In this document: one piece after another, positions 30,278-39,965 of the stretch
Layout of the letters: every line of letters starts with the position of its first letter
How positions within the stretch are numbered: position 1 is the first letter of the stretch
DNA from: Bacillota bacterium
GTDB taxonomy: Bacteria > Bacillota > Clostridia > Lachnospirales > Lachnospiraceae
NCBI GenBank assembly: GCA_023410575.1
Contig: JAEYPP010000024.1
Span: forward strand, 1 to 43,545
Reading direction: 5' to 3'
DNA length: 43,545 nucleotides
Position numbers and translations under genes: made by a program
Notes under the pieces: generated by a model
The model's input: the letters and a program-made list of their open reading frames with translations, nothing else
What the model was told of the DNA's origin: nothing
Database searches by the model: none

Positions 30278-32659
30278 ATGATAAACAGAGTACAGGATTT
30301 AGTAAATCAAATGACACTTGAGGAAAAGGCAGCGCTTGTCAATGGTGCGAGCACTTTTGGCACTACTGAAATTCCGAGACTAGGTATAGAAAGACTTCAG
30401 CTTCTAGACGGAGGAACAGGTATTAATTTCGAGCAGCTTTTTGCGGACTTTTATTCTGCTTTATCAGATACAGGAAGTAAAAATGAAGTGATAGGCACTA
30501 GCCTGCTTAAGAATGTTATCAACAACTTTTACAATACAGAAAAGCTTACGAAAGAGGAAACTTTAGTATACGAGTGGATTAAAAAAACACTTGATGAACG
30601 TACAGGTATGCCTGAACTTGTTCCAGGTTGTTTCCCACCAGGAATTATTCTTGGTGCAACATTCAATCCTGAAACAGTTTATGAAGTAGGAAAAGCGCTT
30701 GCCTTAGAAGCCTTCGTCTATAAAATCGATGTGCTTCTCGGTACGCCTAACGTTAATATTCATCGTGATCCTTTAAACGGCAGATTATTTGAAGGATATT
30801 CAGAGGATCCATATCTCGTTTCAACACTTGCACCACAGCTTGTAAGAGGTGTTCAGGAATATCCAGTAATTGCAAATGTTAAGCACTTTGCCGCAAACAA
30901 TCAGGAGACAAATCGTGTCGGCATTAACGAAACTATATCAAAGCGTTCACTTCAAGAAATATATTTCCCAGGATTTAAAGCCTGTGTCACAGATGGTAAA
31001 GTTAAAACAGTAATGAGCGCATACAACAAAATCAATGGCATAGCCTGCACTGAGAATGAGTGGCTTTTGAATCATATGCTTCGTGAAGAATGGGGGTTTA
31101 ATGGTGTAGTTATGTCGGACTGGGGAGCTGTATACAATCCCATAAAAGCGCTAGCAGCAGGGAACGATCTTGCTATGCCAGGACCTATAGATTTTAGACC
31201 TATTGTAGAAGCGGTAAAAAGCGGTGCTCTTTGCGAAGACAAGCTAAATACAGCTTGTGAAAATATCATCTCTCTGATCCTTAATTTATCAGAAAAGAAG
31301 GAAAACTACTCTGTAACTTTAAGTGCTGAGCAGTTAATGAGTAGTACGGATGAAATCGCTCTAAAAGCAGCACTTGAGGGAATTATTCTGCTTAAAAATG
31401 AGAACAACGTTTTTCCACTTAATTCAAGTAACAGAATAATTCTTACAGGAAGTGGAAGAGAAACACTCATCACCTGTGGATCTGGTAGTGCGGGAATAAC
31501 CACGAACCGTAACACCTCACTTTATGAAGAACTTAAAAAAATAGTCGGAAGTGAACAGGTTATTGTTTGTGAGAATATTTTAGATCGAGAGATAAAAGCA
31601 GATGATGTAATCATTGCAGTTGCTTCTCTATCTGGAATGGAGGGGAATGACCGCCCCGATATGTTATTATCTGCATATGATTGCAAGGTGCTTGATTGCT
31701 TATCTGATATAAAAACAAGCAACTCTACATTAAAAACAGCACTTATCCTTAATGTGTGTGGTCCTGTGGAACTTATGGAATATGAACCTTATCTTGACGG
31801 AATTTTCTGCATGTTTTTGCCAGGAATGATGGGTGGAAAAGCTATGGCACAGCTTATATGTGGTAAAGCAAATCCTAGCGGAAAGCTGCCAATTACTTTT
31901 CCGAAAACTTATCGTGATACTCCAACATATCTCAACTTTCCAGGTGAAGGGAATGAAGTGAATTACGGTGAGGGAATATATGTGGGGTATCGCTATTATG
32001 ATAAAAAAAAGGTTTTTCCGATGTATCATTTTGGATATGGACTTTCCTATACAAATTTTGAAATCTATGATGTAAAAGCAAGCTCAGTTGAATTTATTGA
32101 TAGCATAACCGTGTCAGGTAAAATAAAGAATACAGGTAAGCTTGCAGGTGCACAAGTTGTGCAAATCTATGTTTCTGATGTTGTTTCAAGTGTTCCTAAG
32201 CCTGTAAAAGAACTAAAAAAACACATAAAAATATTCTTACAGCCTAATGAAGAAAAGATGTTTCATCTGGTACTGACCGAGGAGGATTTTATGTATTTTG
32301 ATATGGATTATGACCGTTTCCTCTGTGAGGAGGGCAATTTTGATCTTATTGTTTCATCCTCATCAAGAGAAGAGGACTATGTTGCAATCTGTCGTGTTTA
32401 TAAAAAGGGAAAAAGTCCTTATTCTTTTGGACTAAACTCTACAGTAAAGGTGATGTGCGAAAATGATAGGCTAAGCGAAGCTTTGTATAGATGGTTTAGA
32501 GCAGAGGGATTGGACAAGGAAATAATCAACAGTAATTATGAGTATACTCCTAACCGAAGAATATGCGACATTATCCCGAGCCACGTTGATGTAAATCCCG
32601 AAACAAATCCGTTGTTAAAAGAATTCATGAACCAGATTTCATCAGTTGAGAAACAATAA
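30278..32659 (+). CDS. Glycoside hydrolase family 3 beta-glucosidase-like enzyme
   Basis: The protein has about 793 residues and no signal peptide, so it is probably intracellular. The GH3 N-terminal barrel includes LVNGASTFGTTEIPRLGIER, VKHFAANNQETNR and the nucleophile D281 in VVMSDWGA. The GH3 C-terminal domain (from ~350) has LKNENNVFPL and AQLICGKANPSGKLPITFP, and an FnIII-like domain (from ~585, GFGYGLSYT-like FGYGLSYTNF) ends the protein. It should cleave cello- or other beta-gluco-oligosaccharides taken up by the cell. I chose ATG 30278 with GGGGGT 9 nt upstream over GTG 30272. Confidence 0.93.
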   Translation: MINRVQDLVNQMTLEEKAALVNGASTFGTTEIPRLGIERLQLLDGGTGINFEQLFADFYSALSDTGSKNEVIGTSLLKNVINNFYNTEKLTKEETLVYEWIKKTLDERTGMPELVPGCFPPGIILGATFNPETVYEVGKALALEAFVYKIDVLLGTPNVNIHRDPLNGRLFEGYSEDPYLVSTLAPQLVRGVQEYPVIANVKHFAANNQETNRVGINETISKRSLQEIYFPGFKACVTDGKVKTVMSAYNKINGIACTENEWLLNHMLREEWGFNGVVMSDWGAVYNPIKALAAGNDLAMPGPIDFRPIVEAVKSGALCEDKLNTACENIISLILNLSEKKENYSVTLSAEQLMSSTDEIALKAALEGIILLKNENNVFPLNSSNRIILTGSGRETLITCGSGSAGITTNRNTSLYEELKKIVGSEQVIVCENILDREIKADDVIIAVASLSGMEGNDRPDMLLSAYDCKVLDCLSDIKTSNSTLKTALILNVCGPVELMEYEPYLDGIFCMFLPGMMGGKAMAQLICGKANPSGKLPITFPKTYRDTPTYLNFPGEGNEVNYGEGIYVGYRYYDKKKVFPMYHFGYGLSYTNFEIYDVKASSVEFIDSITVSGKIKNTGKLAGAQVVQIYVSDVVSSVPKPVKELKKHIKIFLQPNEEKMFHLVLTEEDFMYFDMDYDRFLCEEGNFDLIVSSSSREEDYVAICRVYKKGKSPYSFGLNSTVKVMCENDRLSEALYRWFRAEGLDKEIINSNYEYTPNRRICDIIPSHVDVNPETNPLLKEFMNQISSVEKQ

Positions 32660-32689
32660 TAATATTTTTTATGGGATAAAATGGTCTTA

Positions 32690-32718
32690 TTTACAATTGC
32701 ATGAAAATGAGATATAAT
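32690..32718 (+). promoter_or_regulatory. Promoter of the flavoprotein rubredoxin gene
   Basis: TTTACA (32690-32695) and TATAAT (32713-32718) with a 17-bp spacer, about 100 bp upstream of the start. Confidence 0.6.
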
Positions 32719-32816
32719 TACTAAGAGTTAAATATTATTTTACTAGTCCCAGTCGTAAAAGCAATTATTTATTTGAAATACAGCTAAGAATCGAACACAA
32801 ATGTTGGAGGTGCTGA

Positions 32817-33416
32817 ATGAATGATAAGGTAATGTATAATCTTACATATGGTTTGTTTGTATTAACCGTAAAAGATGGTGACAAAGACAATGGATGTATT
32901 GTAAATACGGTTAGTCAGGTGACAATTTCACCCAACCGTATCGTTGTAGCAGTAAACAAAGAGAATTACACACATGATATCATGGTTAAGACCAAAGAAT
33001 TTAACGTTTCGATTCTGAGCGAAAAATCAAAGTTTAGTACGTACAAGCATTGGGGATATCAAAGTGGTGCAACAGTTAATAAAGCTGAAAATATTACTTT
33101 TTCTAGGTCAGAGAACGGCCTTATTTATCTAACAGAAGAAACTAATGCATATATCAGTGTAAAAGTAGTATCAATCATTGATTTGGAGACACATAGTCTT
33201 TTTCTTGCAGATGTTATAGATGGAGAAATTCTCTCCAGTGATGCTTCTGTTACATATAGTTATTACCAGAACAATATAAAGGAAGTGGCAAAACCTACAG
33301 TAAAGAAAGGTTTTATCTGTACCGTGTGTGGTTACATCTATGAAGGTGATGAGCTTCCTCCCGATTTCATATGCCCAGTGTGTAAACATCCAGCATCTGA
33401 TTTTCGGCCTTTGTAG
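32817..33416 (+). CDS. High-molecular-weight rubredoxin (flavin reductase domain + rubredoxin)
   Basis: The 199-residue protein has an FMN-binding flavin reductase-like domain (residues ~1-150: YGLFVLTVKDG, NTVSQVTISPNRIVVAVNK, HSLFLADVIDGE) fused to a C-terminal rubredoxin with two CxxC pairs (FICTVCGYIYEGDELP and FICPVCKHPASDF). Such proteins in acetogens and clostridia pass electrons from NADH systems to A-type flavoproteins that reduce oxygen or NO. TTGGAGG precedes the ATG. A free rubredoxin gene lies 95 bp downstream, so the pair is an oxidative-stress module. Confidence 0.95.
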   Translation: MNDKVMYNLTYGLFVLTVKDGDKDNGCIVNTVSQVTISPNRIVVAVNKENYTHDIMVKTKEFNVSILSEKSKFSTYKHWGYQSGATVNKAENITFSRSENGLIYLTEETNAYISVKVVSIIDLETHSLFLADVIDGEILSSDASVTYSYYQNNIKEVAKPTVKKGFICTVCGYIYEGDELPPDFICPVCKHPASDFRPL

Positions 33417-33511
33417 AACTAGAGGTAATAAACATCTATCTTATGAACCTTCTATATAACATATAAGGTTAACAACAAATAATAGAAATGATTAAGAAAG
33501 GAGTACCTAAT

Positions 33512-33667
33512 ATGAAGTATGCATGTGACATCTGTGGATGGGAATATGATGAGGAAGAGGGCTATCCAGAAGGCGGAATCGAGCCAGGAACAAAGTGGGA
33601 AGATATTCCTGAAGATTTTGTATGTCCAATCTGTGGTGCAGGTAAGGATCAGTTTACACAAGCTTAA
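33512..33667 (+). CDS. Rubredoxin
   Basis: This 51-residue protein has the two iron-binding pairs C5-x2-C8 (KYACDICGWEYDEEEG) and C38-x2-C41 (FVCPICGAGKDQF), with the IEPGTKWEDIPEDF middle segment of classic rubredoxins. It is a cytoplasmic one-electron carrier with an Fe(Cys)4 centre. AAAGGAG precedes the ATG at the right distance. It sits between the flavoprotein rubredoxin and a strong terminator, and is probably co-transcribed with the former. Confidence 0.97.
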   Translation: MKYACDICGWEYDEEEGYPEGGIEPGTKWEDIPEDFVCPICGAGKDQFTQA

Positions 33668-33694
33668 GGTTTGTTTTAGTAATCACTTATAATT

Positions 33695-33731
33695 AGCAGG
33701 ATATTTTCTTAGTGAAAATATCCTGCTTTTT
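33695..33731 (+). terminator. Terminator of the rubredoxin operon
   Basis: AGCAGGATATTTTC (33695-33708) and GAAAATATCCTGCT (33714-33727) form a perfect 14-bp stem with a 5-nt loop, followed by TTTT. Confidence 0.95.
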
Positions 33732-33862
33732 GCTTTGTATATATATATTTTCTCTGTTGATTATTTAAAGAAGAGGTGCTATTATTGTCACTGTAATTAA
33801 ATGGTATTTCGATTAACGAACTACATCTTGTCTATCGAATGAAAGGAGAAAGTGAATAAGAT

Positions 33863-35161
33863 ATGTTCAGATTTATTAAGGCACAATCGCCAGCACGAAT
33901 CATAGCATTAGGTTTTGCATTTGTAATTCTTACTGGTTCTGTTTTATTAATGCTACCTTGTTGTGTACGGGAGGGCGTTGTCTTACGCTATATTGATTCG
34001 CTTTATACATCAACGAGTGCCGTTTGTGTTACAGGACTTATCGCAGTTGATGCAGGTGATACATTTACACCATTAGGACAATTCATTCTAGCATTATTAA
34101 TACAGATTGGTGGATTAGGCGTAACTGCCATAGGAACAGGTATTATTCTTGCTATTGGTAGGAGAGTTAATTTAAAGGGACGTAATCTAGTTCGAGAGGC
34201 AATGAATCTTGAATCTGGAAAAGGAATTGTTGTATTTGTTAAGAATATATTTATAACAACATTAATCATTGAAACAGTAGGTACAATCCTTAGCTTTATC
34301 GTATTTATACAAGATTATCCACCATTAAAAGCGGTAGGATTAAGTATGTTTCATTCAGTCGCCGCTTTTAACAATTCAGGATTTGATATATTAGGGAATT
34401 TTCAAGGTTTAGTTCCATATCAAAGCAATGTATTTTTAAACCTAACAACATGTGGTTTAATCATTACAGGCGGTATTGGTTTTTTAGTTCTTCGTGAGAT
34501 GTGGACGAAAAGATTTCGATGGCATAAGTTTTCGATGCATACCAAAGTCGTATTATCAGTAAGTGGTATTCTAATTCTATCTGGGGCGGTTCTTATATGG
34601 CTTACAGAAAATATTAGTTGGTTAGGAGCTTTCTTTACTAGTGTATCTGCACGAACGGCAGGATTTTCTACATATCCATTAGGTAAATTTACTACATCAG
34701 GTTTACTTATTGTTACGTTATTGATGTTTATCGGTGCTTCTCCTGGGTCGACAGGTGGTGGTATTAAAACTAGTACTTTCTTTGTATTAATTCAAGGAAT
34801 TAAGGCGTCGGCAACGAATAAATCAGAAAAAGCTTTTCATTATGCGATACCAAAGGATGCATTCCATAAAGCAGCAGTTATTACGCTATTAGCTATTGCG
34901 GTTGTGTTTGGAGGTACTTTTATAATGACAATATTAGAAAAAGACATCTCGTTGATTGACTGTTTATTTGAAATAACAAGTGCGTTTGGTACCGTAGGTT
35001 TATCAACAGGAATAACTCCTGATTTAAGCGATGGTAGCAAAGTGCTTTCAATATTAATTATGTATATTGGACGATTAGGACCACTTACAGTTGCATCTCT
35101 TTGGTATTTTTCAAGAGGTGAAAGAGTTAGTTATCCGGAAGGAAATATTGCAATTGGATAG
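33863..35161 (+). CDS. ktrB: KtrB/TrkH family potassium uptake membrane subunit
   Basis: The 432-residue membrane protein has the four pore-loop repeats of the Trk/Ktr family, with filter glycines in STSAVCVTGLIAV, AFNNSGFDI, SARTAGFSTY and SAFGTVGLSTG. The start ARIIALGFAFVILTGSVLLM and the helix pattern fit KtrB of Firmicutes. It forms the K+ (with Na+) conducting dimer gated by KtrA, encoded 10 bp downstream. AAAGGAG lies about 14 nt before the ATG, which is longer than usual. Confidence 0.94.
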   Translation: MFRFIKAQSPARIIALGFAFVILTGSVLLMLPCCVREGVVLRYIDSLYTSTSAVCVTGLIAVDAGDTFTPLGQFILALLIQIGGLGVTAIGTGIILAIGRRVNLKGRNLVREAMNLESGKGIVVFVKNIFITTLIIETVGTILSFIVFIQDYPPLKAVGLSMFHSVAAFNNSGFDILGNFQGLVPYQSNVFLNLTTCGLIITGGIGFLVLREMWTKRFRWHKFSMHTKVVLSVSGILILSGAVLIWLTENISWLGAFFTSVSARTAGFSTYPLGKFTTSGLLIVTLLMFIGASPGSTGGGIKTSTFFVLIQGIKASATNKSEKAFHYAIPKDAFHKAAVITLLAIAVVFGGTFIMTILEKDISLIDCLFEITSAFGTVGLSTGITPDLSDGSKVLSILIMYIGRLGPLTVASLWYFSRGERVSYPEGNIAIG

Positions 35162-35171
35162 AAAGGAATAA

Positions 35172-35852
35172 ATGATGTTTAATAAAACAAAAAATGATAA
35201 GTTAATGTATGGAATAGTTGGACTTGGACGTTTTGGGTATGCTCTTGCCATGGAGCTATCCGCCTCAAATTTTGATATCATTGTTATAGATGGTGATGAG
35301 GAAAAAATACGAGAACTACGTGAAGTTACAGAATACGCATTTGTAGTGAAAACGCTTGATAAGAAAAGCTTACTTGATACTGGAATACAAAACTGTGATG
35401 TAGCAGTTGTTTGTATTGGAGAACATATGGATACTTCAATTTTAACTACATTAAATCTAGTTTCTATGGGTATTCCAACCGTCATTTCTAAGGCGATAAG
35501 TGCTGAACATGGAATTATATTAGAAAAACTTGGTGCTGAAGTGGTTTATCCAGAAAGGGATATGGCGATTCGTCTTGCAAGCCGTCTCGAAACAGCAAGG
35601 GTTCTTGATTTCGTGCAATTAAGTGAAAAGATTAATGTATCAAAAATGCAAGCAGCTGATAAGATTATAGGAAAAACAGTTGTAGCCCTAAACTTACGTA
35701 AAGATTTTGGATTAAACATAATCGCGATTGAAAACAATGGAACAGTACTAGAAGTCATTAAGCCGGATTATACATTTAGAAAAAATGATATCTTATTTCT
35801 TTCAGGGTGCAAAGAAGGTTTACTAAAGTTTAGTGAATGGATAAAAGATTGA
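35172..35852 (+). CDS. ktrA: KtrA/TrkA family potassium channel gating subunit
   Basis: The 226-residue cytoplasmic protein has a Rossmann RCK/TrkA-N domain (YGIVGLGRFGYALAMEL, acidic end FDIIVIDGDEEKI) and a TrkA-C domain from about residue 145. In known systems the first binds ATP/ADP, the second c-di-AMP. It forms a ring under KtrB and gates it. The start codon follows GAAAGGAATAA; a second ATG is directly next to it (MMFNK). Confidence 0.95.
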   Translation: MMFNKTKNDKLMYGIVGLGRFGYALAMELSASNFDIIVIDGDEEKIRELREVTEYAFVVKTLDKKSLLDTGIQNCDVAVVCIGEHMDTSILTTLNLVSMGIPTVISKAISAEHGIILEKLGAEVVYPERDMAIRLASRLETARVLDFVQLSEKINVSKMQAADKIIGKTVVALNLRKDFGLNIIAIENNGTVLEVIKPDYTFRKNDILFLSGCKEGLLKFSEWIKD

Positions 35853-36031
35853 TAAATAAATGCATATAAATTGGATAATTTTCTTCCCTTTCCCACTTAC
35901 AATCAAGTCAGAAATCACATAAATTCTGTTAAATCAACCGACAATATATTGTAAGTTCTTATGAAAAAAGCTAGTTCAAAGCCTACGAAGTTTACTAGTT
36001 GACTTATTATTAAAAAAAGGACAGGGTGCAT

Positions 36032-37951
36032 ATGCATAAAAAATTATCAAAAGATGCCTATGGTGGAGTTCATGGAAAAGACTATGTTCCTTATGTTACT
36101 GACGGACCTAGGTCGGGTGGAAATGTTGCAATTTTAATTATTGGTATTGTATTAGCAGCTTTATTTGCAGCATCAACCGCCTATTCTGGTATGAAGTCGG
36201 GACTTACTGTAGCAGCTGGTATTCCAGGGTCAATCATTGGATCAGGATTTATCGCGATTTTTGCAAAAAAGAAAGGCATTCTTGGGAAAAATATTGTTCA
36301 GGGTATGTCAAGCGGTGGTGAATCAGTTGCAAGTGGTATCATTTATGTATTACCAGCTATTTTATTAATTGGAGCTGATGTAACCTTTTTTGAAGGATTT
36401 ATTGTTAGTTTCGGTGGTGTGTTATTTGGCATAGGAGTTGGCTCTCTTGTTTATAAGAACTTGATTGTTGAAGAACATGGTAAATTAACGTATCCAGAAT
36501 CAATGGCAATCTCTGAGACATTAGTTGCCTCAGAAGGTGCTGGAGAGTCCATGAAGTACATGGGTATTGGATTCGGAATTAGTAGTGTTATTACTGTTAT
36601 TACTGGTTCTTTTTTAAACGTGGCGAATAATGTTATTAGCTATGTAAATGAAAGGTTCTATAAATGGAAATTAGAGGTTGAAGTCAATCCACTCTTATTG
36701 GGAATTGGATTTATTGTTGGCCATCAGGTTTCTATTACAATGTTTGCAGGTTCTATCTTAGCAAATTTTGCAGTACTACCACTCATCAGCTATTTTGCAG
36801 AATTTGCGAACGAGGGTGCAGTGATCTGGAATAATCCAGATGTTACACTTGGATCAATGCAGGTTAACCATATCGCCGGAAGTTACGTGAAATATATCGG
36901 CGCAGGAATGATGCTTTCAGGTGGTATTATCGGTGCAATTAAGCTTATACCAACCATAGTAGTCGCAATCAAGGAAACAATCCATGCAAAATCTGATGAT
37001 AAAACCAAAGGTTCATCATTTGCAATTTTGATTTTACTTGGTGCAGTTGTAATTGGATTTGTAGCAGCGTTTCTTATCTCTGGAACTATACTAATGGCAA
37101 TCATTGGAGCAATCATTTCCTTCTTTTTAACGTTACTATTTGTAATTGTTTCAGGACGTCTTACAGGAACAATAGGAACCTCCAATTTACCTGTGTCGGG
37201 TATGACAATTGCTTCTTTAGTAATTGTAACTTTGCTGTTTGTTATTATGGGCTGGGTGAGTCCTGAAAACAATAAATCTCTATTGTTATTTGGAACATTT
37301 ATTGTTACTGCTATCTCGATTGGCGGTGGCTATTCTCAATCACAGAAAGTTGCATTCATCATCGGTGGCGAGAAAAAAGAAATGGATAAGTACTTTTTAG
37401 TTGCAAGTTTTGTTGGTATTCTTGTCGTTGTTGGTGTTATACAGTTACTTTCTGGCCAGCTTTCAATGACTGGGGATAATGTGCCATTCGCATTGCCACA
37501 GGCAAATTTAATCTCAACTCTAACAGCTGGTATTATGTCAGGTGAATTGCCATGGCACATGATTATTGTTGGAATCATCATCGGTGTTGTACTATTTTTA
37601 TTGAAGCTTCCAATCATGACAGTTGCGATTGGTTTTTATCTACCAATTTCAACCACATCCATTATATTAATTGGTGCTCTTGTGCGCTTATTCATCGAGA
37701 AAACTACGAAATCAGATAAAGTGAAAGACGCACGGGTAAGTAATGGTATTAGTTTATCTTCTGGTCTCGTTGCAGGAGGTTCTATTATTGGATTAGTTGG
37801 TATTATCCTTCAGGTATTAGGTGTAGTCAAGGGCAGTGGACCAATAGGTTTCGCAAGTACAAATACTATGGCTTATATTATATTAGTAGCTTTAATAATA
37901 TTTACAATCTTACCTTTGTTAAGAAGTAAAGTCAAAGATCACAAAGAGTAA
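36032..37951 (+). CDS. OPT family oligopeptide transporter
   Basis: The 639-residue protein has about 16 hydrophobic helices. It shows the OPT features of the bacterial branch: STAYSGMKSGLTVAAGIPGS near residue 50, FGGVLFGIGVG, and KLTYPESMAISETLVASEGA with its conserved proline-glutamate. Bacterial members take up peptides or metal chelates using the proton gradient; the substrate cannot be predicted. I use ATG 36032 (GGACAGGG upstream) rather than GTG 36026. The upstream 179 bp contain no gene. Confidence 0.93.
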   Translation: MHKKLSKDAYGGVHGKDYVPYVTDGPRSGGNVAILIIGIVLAALFAASTAYSGMKSGLTVAAGIPGSIIGSGFIAIFAKKKGILGKNIVQGMSSGGESVASGIIYVLPAILLIGADVTFFEGFIVSFGGVLFGIGVGSLVYKNLIVEEHGKLTYPESMAISETLVASEGAGESMKYMGIGFGISSVITVITGSFLNVANNVISYVNERFYKWKLEVEVNPLLLGIGFIVGHQVSITMFAGSILANFAVLPLISYFAEFANEGAVIWNNPDVTLGSMQVNHIAGSYVKYIGAGMMLSGGIIGAIKLIPTIVVAIKETIHAKSDDKTKGSSFAILILLGAVVIGFVAAFLISGTILMAIIGAIISFFLTLLFVIVSGRLTGTIGTSNLPVSGMTIASLVIVTLLFVIMGWVSPENNKSLLLFGTFIVTAISIGGGYSQSQKVAFIIGGEKKEMDKYFLVASFVGILVVVGVIQLLSGQLSMTGDNVPFALPQANLISTLTAGIMSGELPWHMIIVGIIIGVVLFLLKLPIMTVAIGFYLPISTTSIILIGALVRLFIEKTTKSDKVKDARVSNGISLSSGLVAGGSIIGLVGIILQVLGVVKGSGPIGFASTNTMAYIILVALIIFTILPLLRSKVKDHKE

Positions 37952-37966
37952 TTCAGTTATAACTAT

Positions 37967-38039
37967 AAAAGGACTGTAAAAATATGATTTATCATGAGAA
38001 CTTTTCACTGATAGAATCGTATTTTTCAACAGTCCTTTT
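37967..38039 (+). terminator. Long terminator hairpin after the OPT gene
   Basis: AAAAGGACTGT (37967-37977) pairs with ACAGTCCTTTT (38029-38039), and inside it AAAAATATGATT pairs with AATCGTATTTTT with one G-T pair and a CA bulge: about 23 pairs in total. A and T runs flank it, so it may act in both directions. Confidence 0.85.
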
Positions 38040-38046
38040 AATTATT

Positions 38047-38075
38047 TTGCAACTACTAATTATTCGGGGTATAAT
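38047..38075 (+). promoter_or_regulatory. Promoter of ptsI
   Basis: TTGCAA (38047-38052), a 17-bp spacer, and TATAAT (38070-38075), 42 bp before the start codon. Confidence 0.75.
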
Positions 38076-38117
38076 TAGGGTATCAGCTATCAATCAGAGT
38101 GTATGGGAGGATAATTT

Positions 38118-39833
38118 ATGATACTAAAAGGAATATCAGTTTCTCCTGGAATTGTCATAGGAACAGTATATATATATCAATCATTGAATTTTAATGTACC
38201 TGAAAGTTATTTTGAAGTTGGATCAGAAGAGCAGTTTTTACAAAAGTTTGAAACATCACGAAAGATTGCACAGCAAGAGTTAACAAAGCTTGGTGAAAAA
38301 CTGAATAAAAAAGATAAATCAAAAGCAAAGATATTTATGGCACATAAGCTACTCTTAGATGATCAGGAACTTATAGACAGTATTTACCGAGCGATAAACA
38401 AAGAAAAAAAGTGTACCGATTATGCGATTAGCTCTGTTATTGATGGATATATAGCAATACTTAGCGGTGTAAAGGACCAGCTAATTGCTTCACGAACGGC
38501 TGATTTACTTGATATCAAAAATCGATTGCTTCGAATCGTATATGGACAAAAGGAAAAAAATCTATCGACTTTCAACGAAAGTGCTATCGTAGTTACTCAT
38601 GAACTTTTACCTAGTGATGCTGCAACGATGGATCGTTCTCACTGTTTGGGAATTATTACGGAGTCAGGAAGCTCTACCTCTCACGCGGCAATTATTGCTC
38701 GTAGTTATCAAATACCAGCAATTCTTGGTGTTCAAAAAGCTATGGAACTATTACACGAAGGTGACAAAGTAATTCTAGACTCTACTACAAGCGAAATTTT
38801 AGTAAATCCAGATGATAAAATGCTTTCTAAGTACCGAGATAAAATCAAATCATACCAACAACAGATGAAACAAAGGAAGAAATATGAGAATTTACCTGCT
38901 TTAATGAAGGATGGACTAAAAATTGAACTTGGAATCAATATTGGAATAAAGCAAGAGAAATTTACTGAATTTTTTGATTTTGTTGGTTTATATCGAACTG
39001 AGTTTCTTTATATGGAAAAGGAACATATGCCATCTGAGGAAGAGCAATTTCAAGTATATAAGAATATATTAGAAAAATATCCAGGTAAGTTAGTTACGTT
39101 GCGTACTTTAGATGTAGGGGGAGATAAAAAGATACCATACATGAACTTTTCAAAGGAAGATAATCCGGCTTTGGGCAAGCGTGGATTACGCCTATGCTTA
39201 GAAGAAACAGACTTATTTTTAACTCAAATAAGAGCAGCATTGCGCGCATCTGCTTATGGACAATTGCAGATTATGTTTCCAATGGTAAGTAATATGGATG
39301 ATATTCGTAATTCTAAAAAAATTGTTGCCGTCGCAAAAGCACAATTACAAAAAGAGAATGTTGCCTTTGACGAGAATATTCCCATAGGAATCATGATTGA
39401 GGTTCCATCGATAGCAGCAATCGCAGATCTAGCAGCATGTGAGGTTGATTTTGCAAGTATAGGCACCAATGATCTTACGCAGTATCTTAGTGCGGCAGAT
39501 CGGACAAACTCAGAGGTATCAATGTATTATCAGAATCTTTCTCCAGCAATGTTACGTACCCTTGATTTTGTTTTTGATCAATTTAATCGATTGGGAAAAC
39601 CTATTTCAGTTTGTGGTGAACTAGCATCGAATCCATTAGCAGCGATATTATTGGTTGGACTTGGTGCAAGAAAACTGAGTATGAGTAAAGAGTATCTTTC
39701 GGATGTAAAGGCTGCTTTATTGAATGTAACAGTTGAAAAAGCAATACAAGTGGCAGAGTCTTGCAAAAAATTCTTCACTGAGGAGGAAATTCGTACTTTT
39801 TTAGATAATATTAATAGAGATATATTTTTTTAG
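38118..39833 (+). CDS. ptsI: PTS enzyme I (phosphoenolpyruvate-protein phosphotransferase)
   Basis: This cytoplasmic protein of 571 residues starts the phosphotransferase chain by taking phosphate from PEP and passing it to HPr. The N-terminal HPr-binding and phosphohistidine domains contain H189 in GSSTSHAAIIARSY, the same position as in E. coli. The PEP barrel has FVGLYRTEFLYM, TLRTLDVGGDKKIPYM, SIGTNDLTQYLSAADRTN and C499 in SVCGELASNP. The length is normal. GGGAGGATAA precedes the ATG. It is monocistronic with its own promoter; no ptsH is adjacent. A PTS IIC gene lies 3.3 kb downstream on the other strand. Confidence 0.97.
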   Translation: MILKGISVSPGIVIGTVYIYQSLNFNVPESYFEVGSEEQFLQKFETSRKIAQQELTKLGEKLNKKDKSKAKIFMAHKLLLDDQELIDSIYRAINKEKKCTDYAISSVIDGYIAILSGVKDQLIASRTADLLDIKNRLLRIVYGQKEKNLSTFNESAIVVTHELLPSDAATMDRSHCLGIITESGSSTSHAAIIARSYQIPAILGVQKAMELLHEGDKVILDSTTSEILVNPDDKMLSKYRDKIKSYQQQMKQRKKYENLPALMKDGLKIELGINIGIKQEKFTEFFDFVGLYRTEFLYMEKEHMPSEEEQFQVYKNILEKYPGKLVTLRTLDVGGDKKIPYMNFSKEDNPALGKRGLRLCLEETDLFLTQIRAALRASAYGQLQIMFPMVSNMDDIRNSKKIVAVAKAQLQKENVAFDENIPIGIMIEVPSIAAIADLAACEVDFASIGTNDLTQYLSAADRTNSEVSMYYQNLSPAMLRTLDFVFDQFNRLGKPISVCGELASNPLAAILLVGLGARKLSMSKEYLSDVKAALLNVTVEKAIQVAESCKKFFTEEEIRTFLDNINRDIFF

Positions 39834-39965
39834 AATAATTTAACATCTTGTAGAAAAAAAGTTAGAAATAGAGTATAATGGATATATTAGAAAAATGTTC
39901 TTTCTTGAGATTTTGGTGATAGTAGTTATTTATATTTATTGTATACAAGAAGGAGGTCAATGGGT

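Noticed and set aside
33730..33862. c-di-AMP riboswitch upstream of ktrB
   Set aside because: Such leaders control potassium uptake genes in some Firmicutes, but the gap is only about 130 bp and I see none of the conserved aptamer segments or a terminator.
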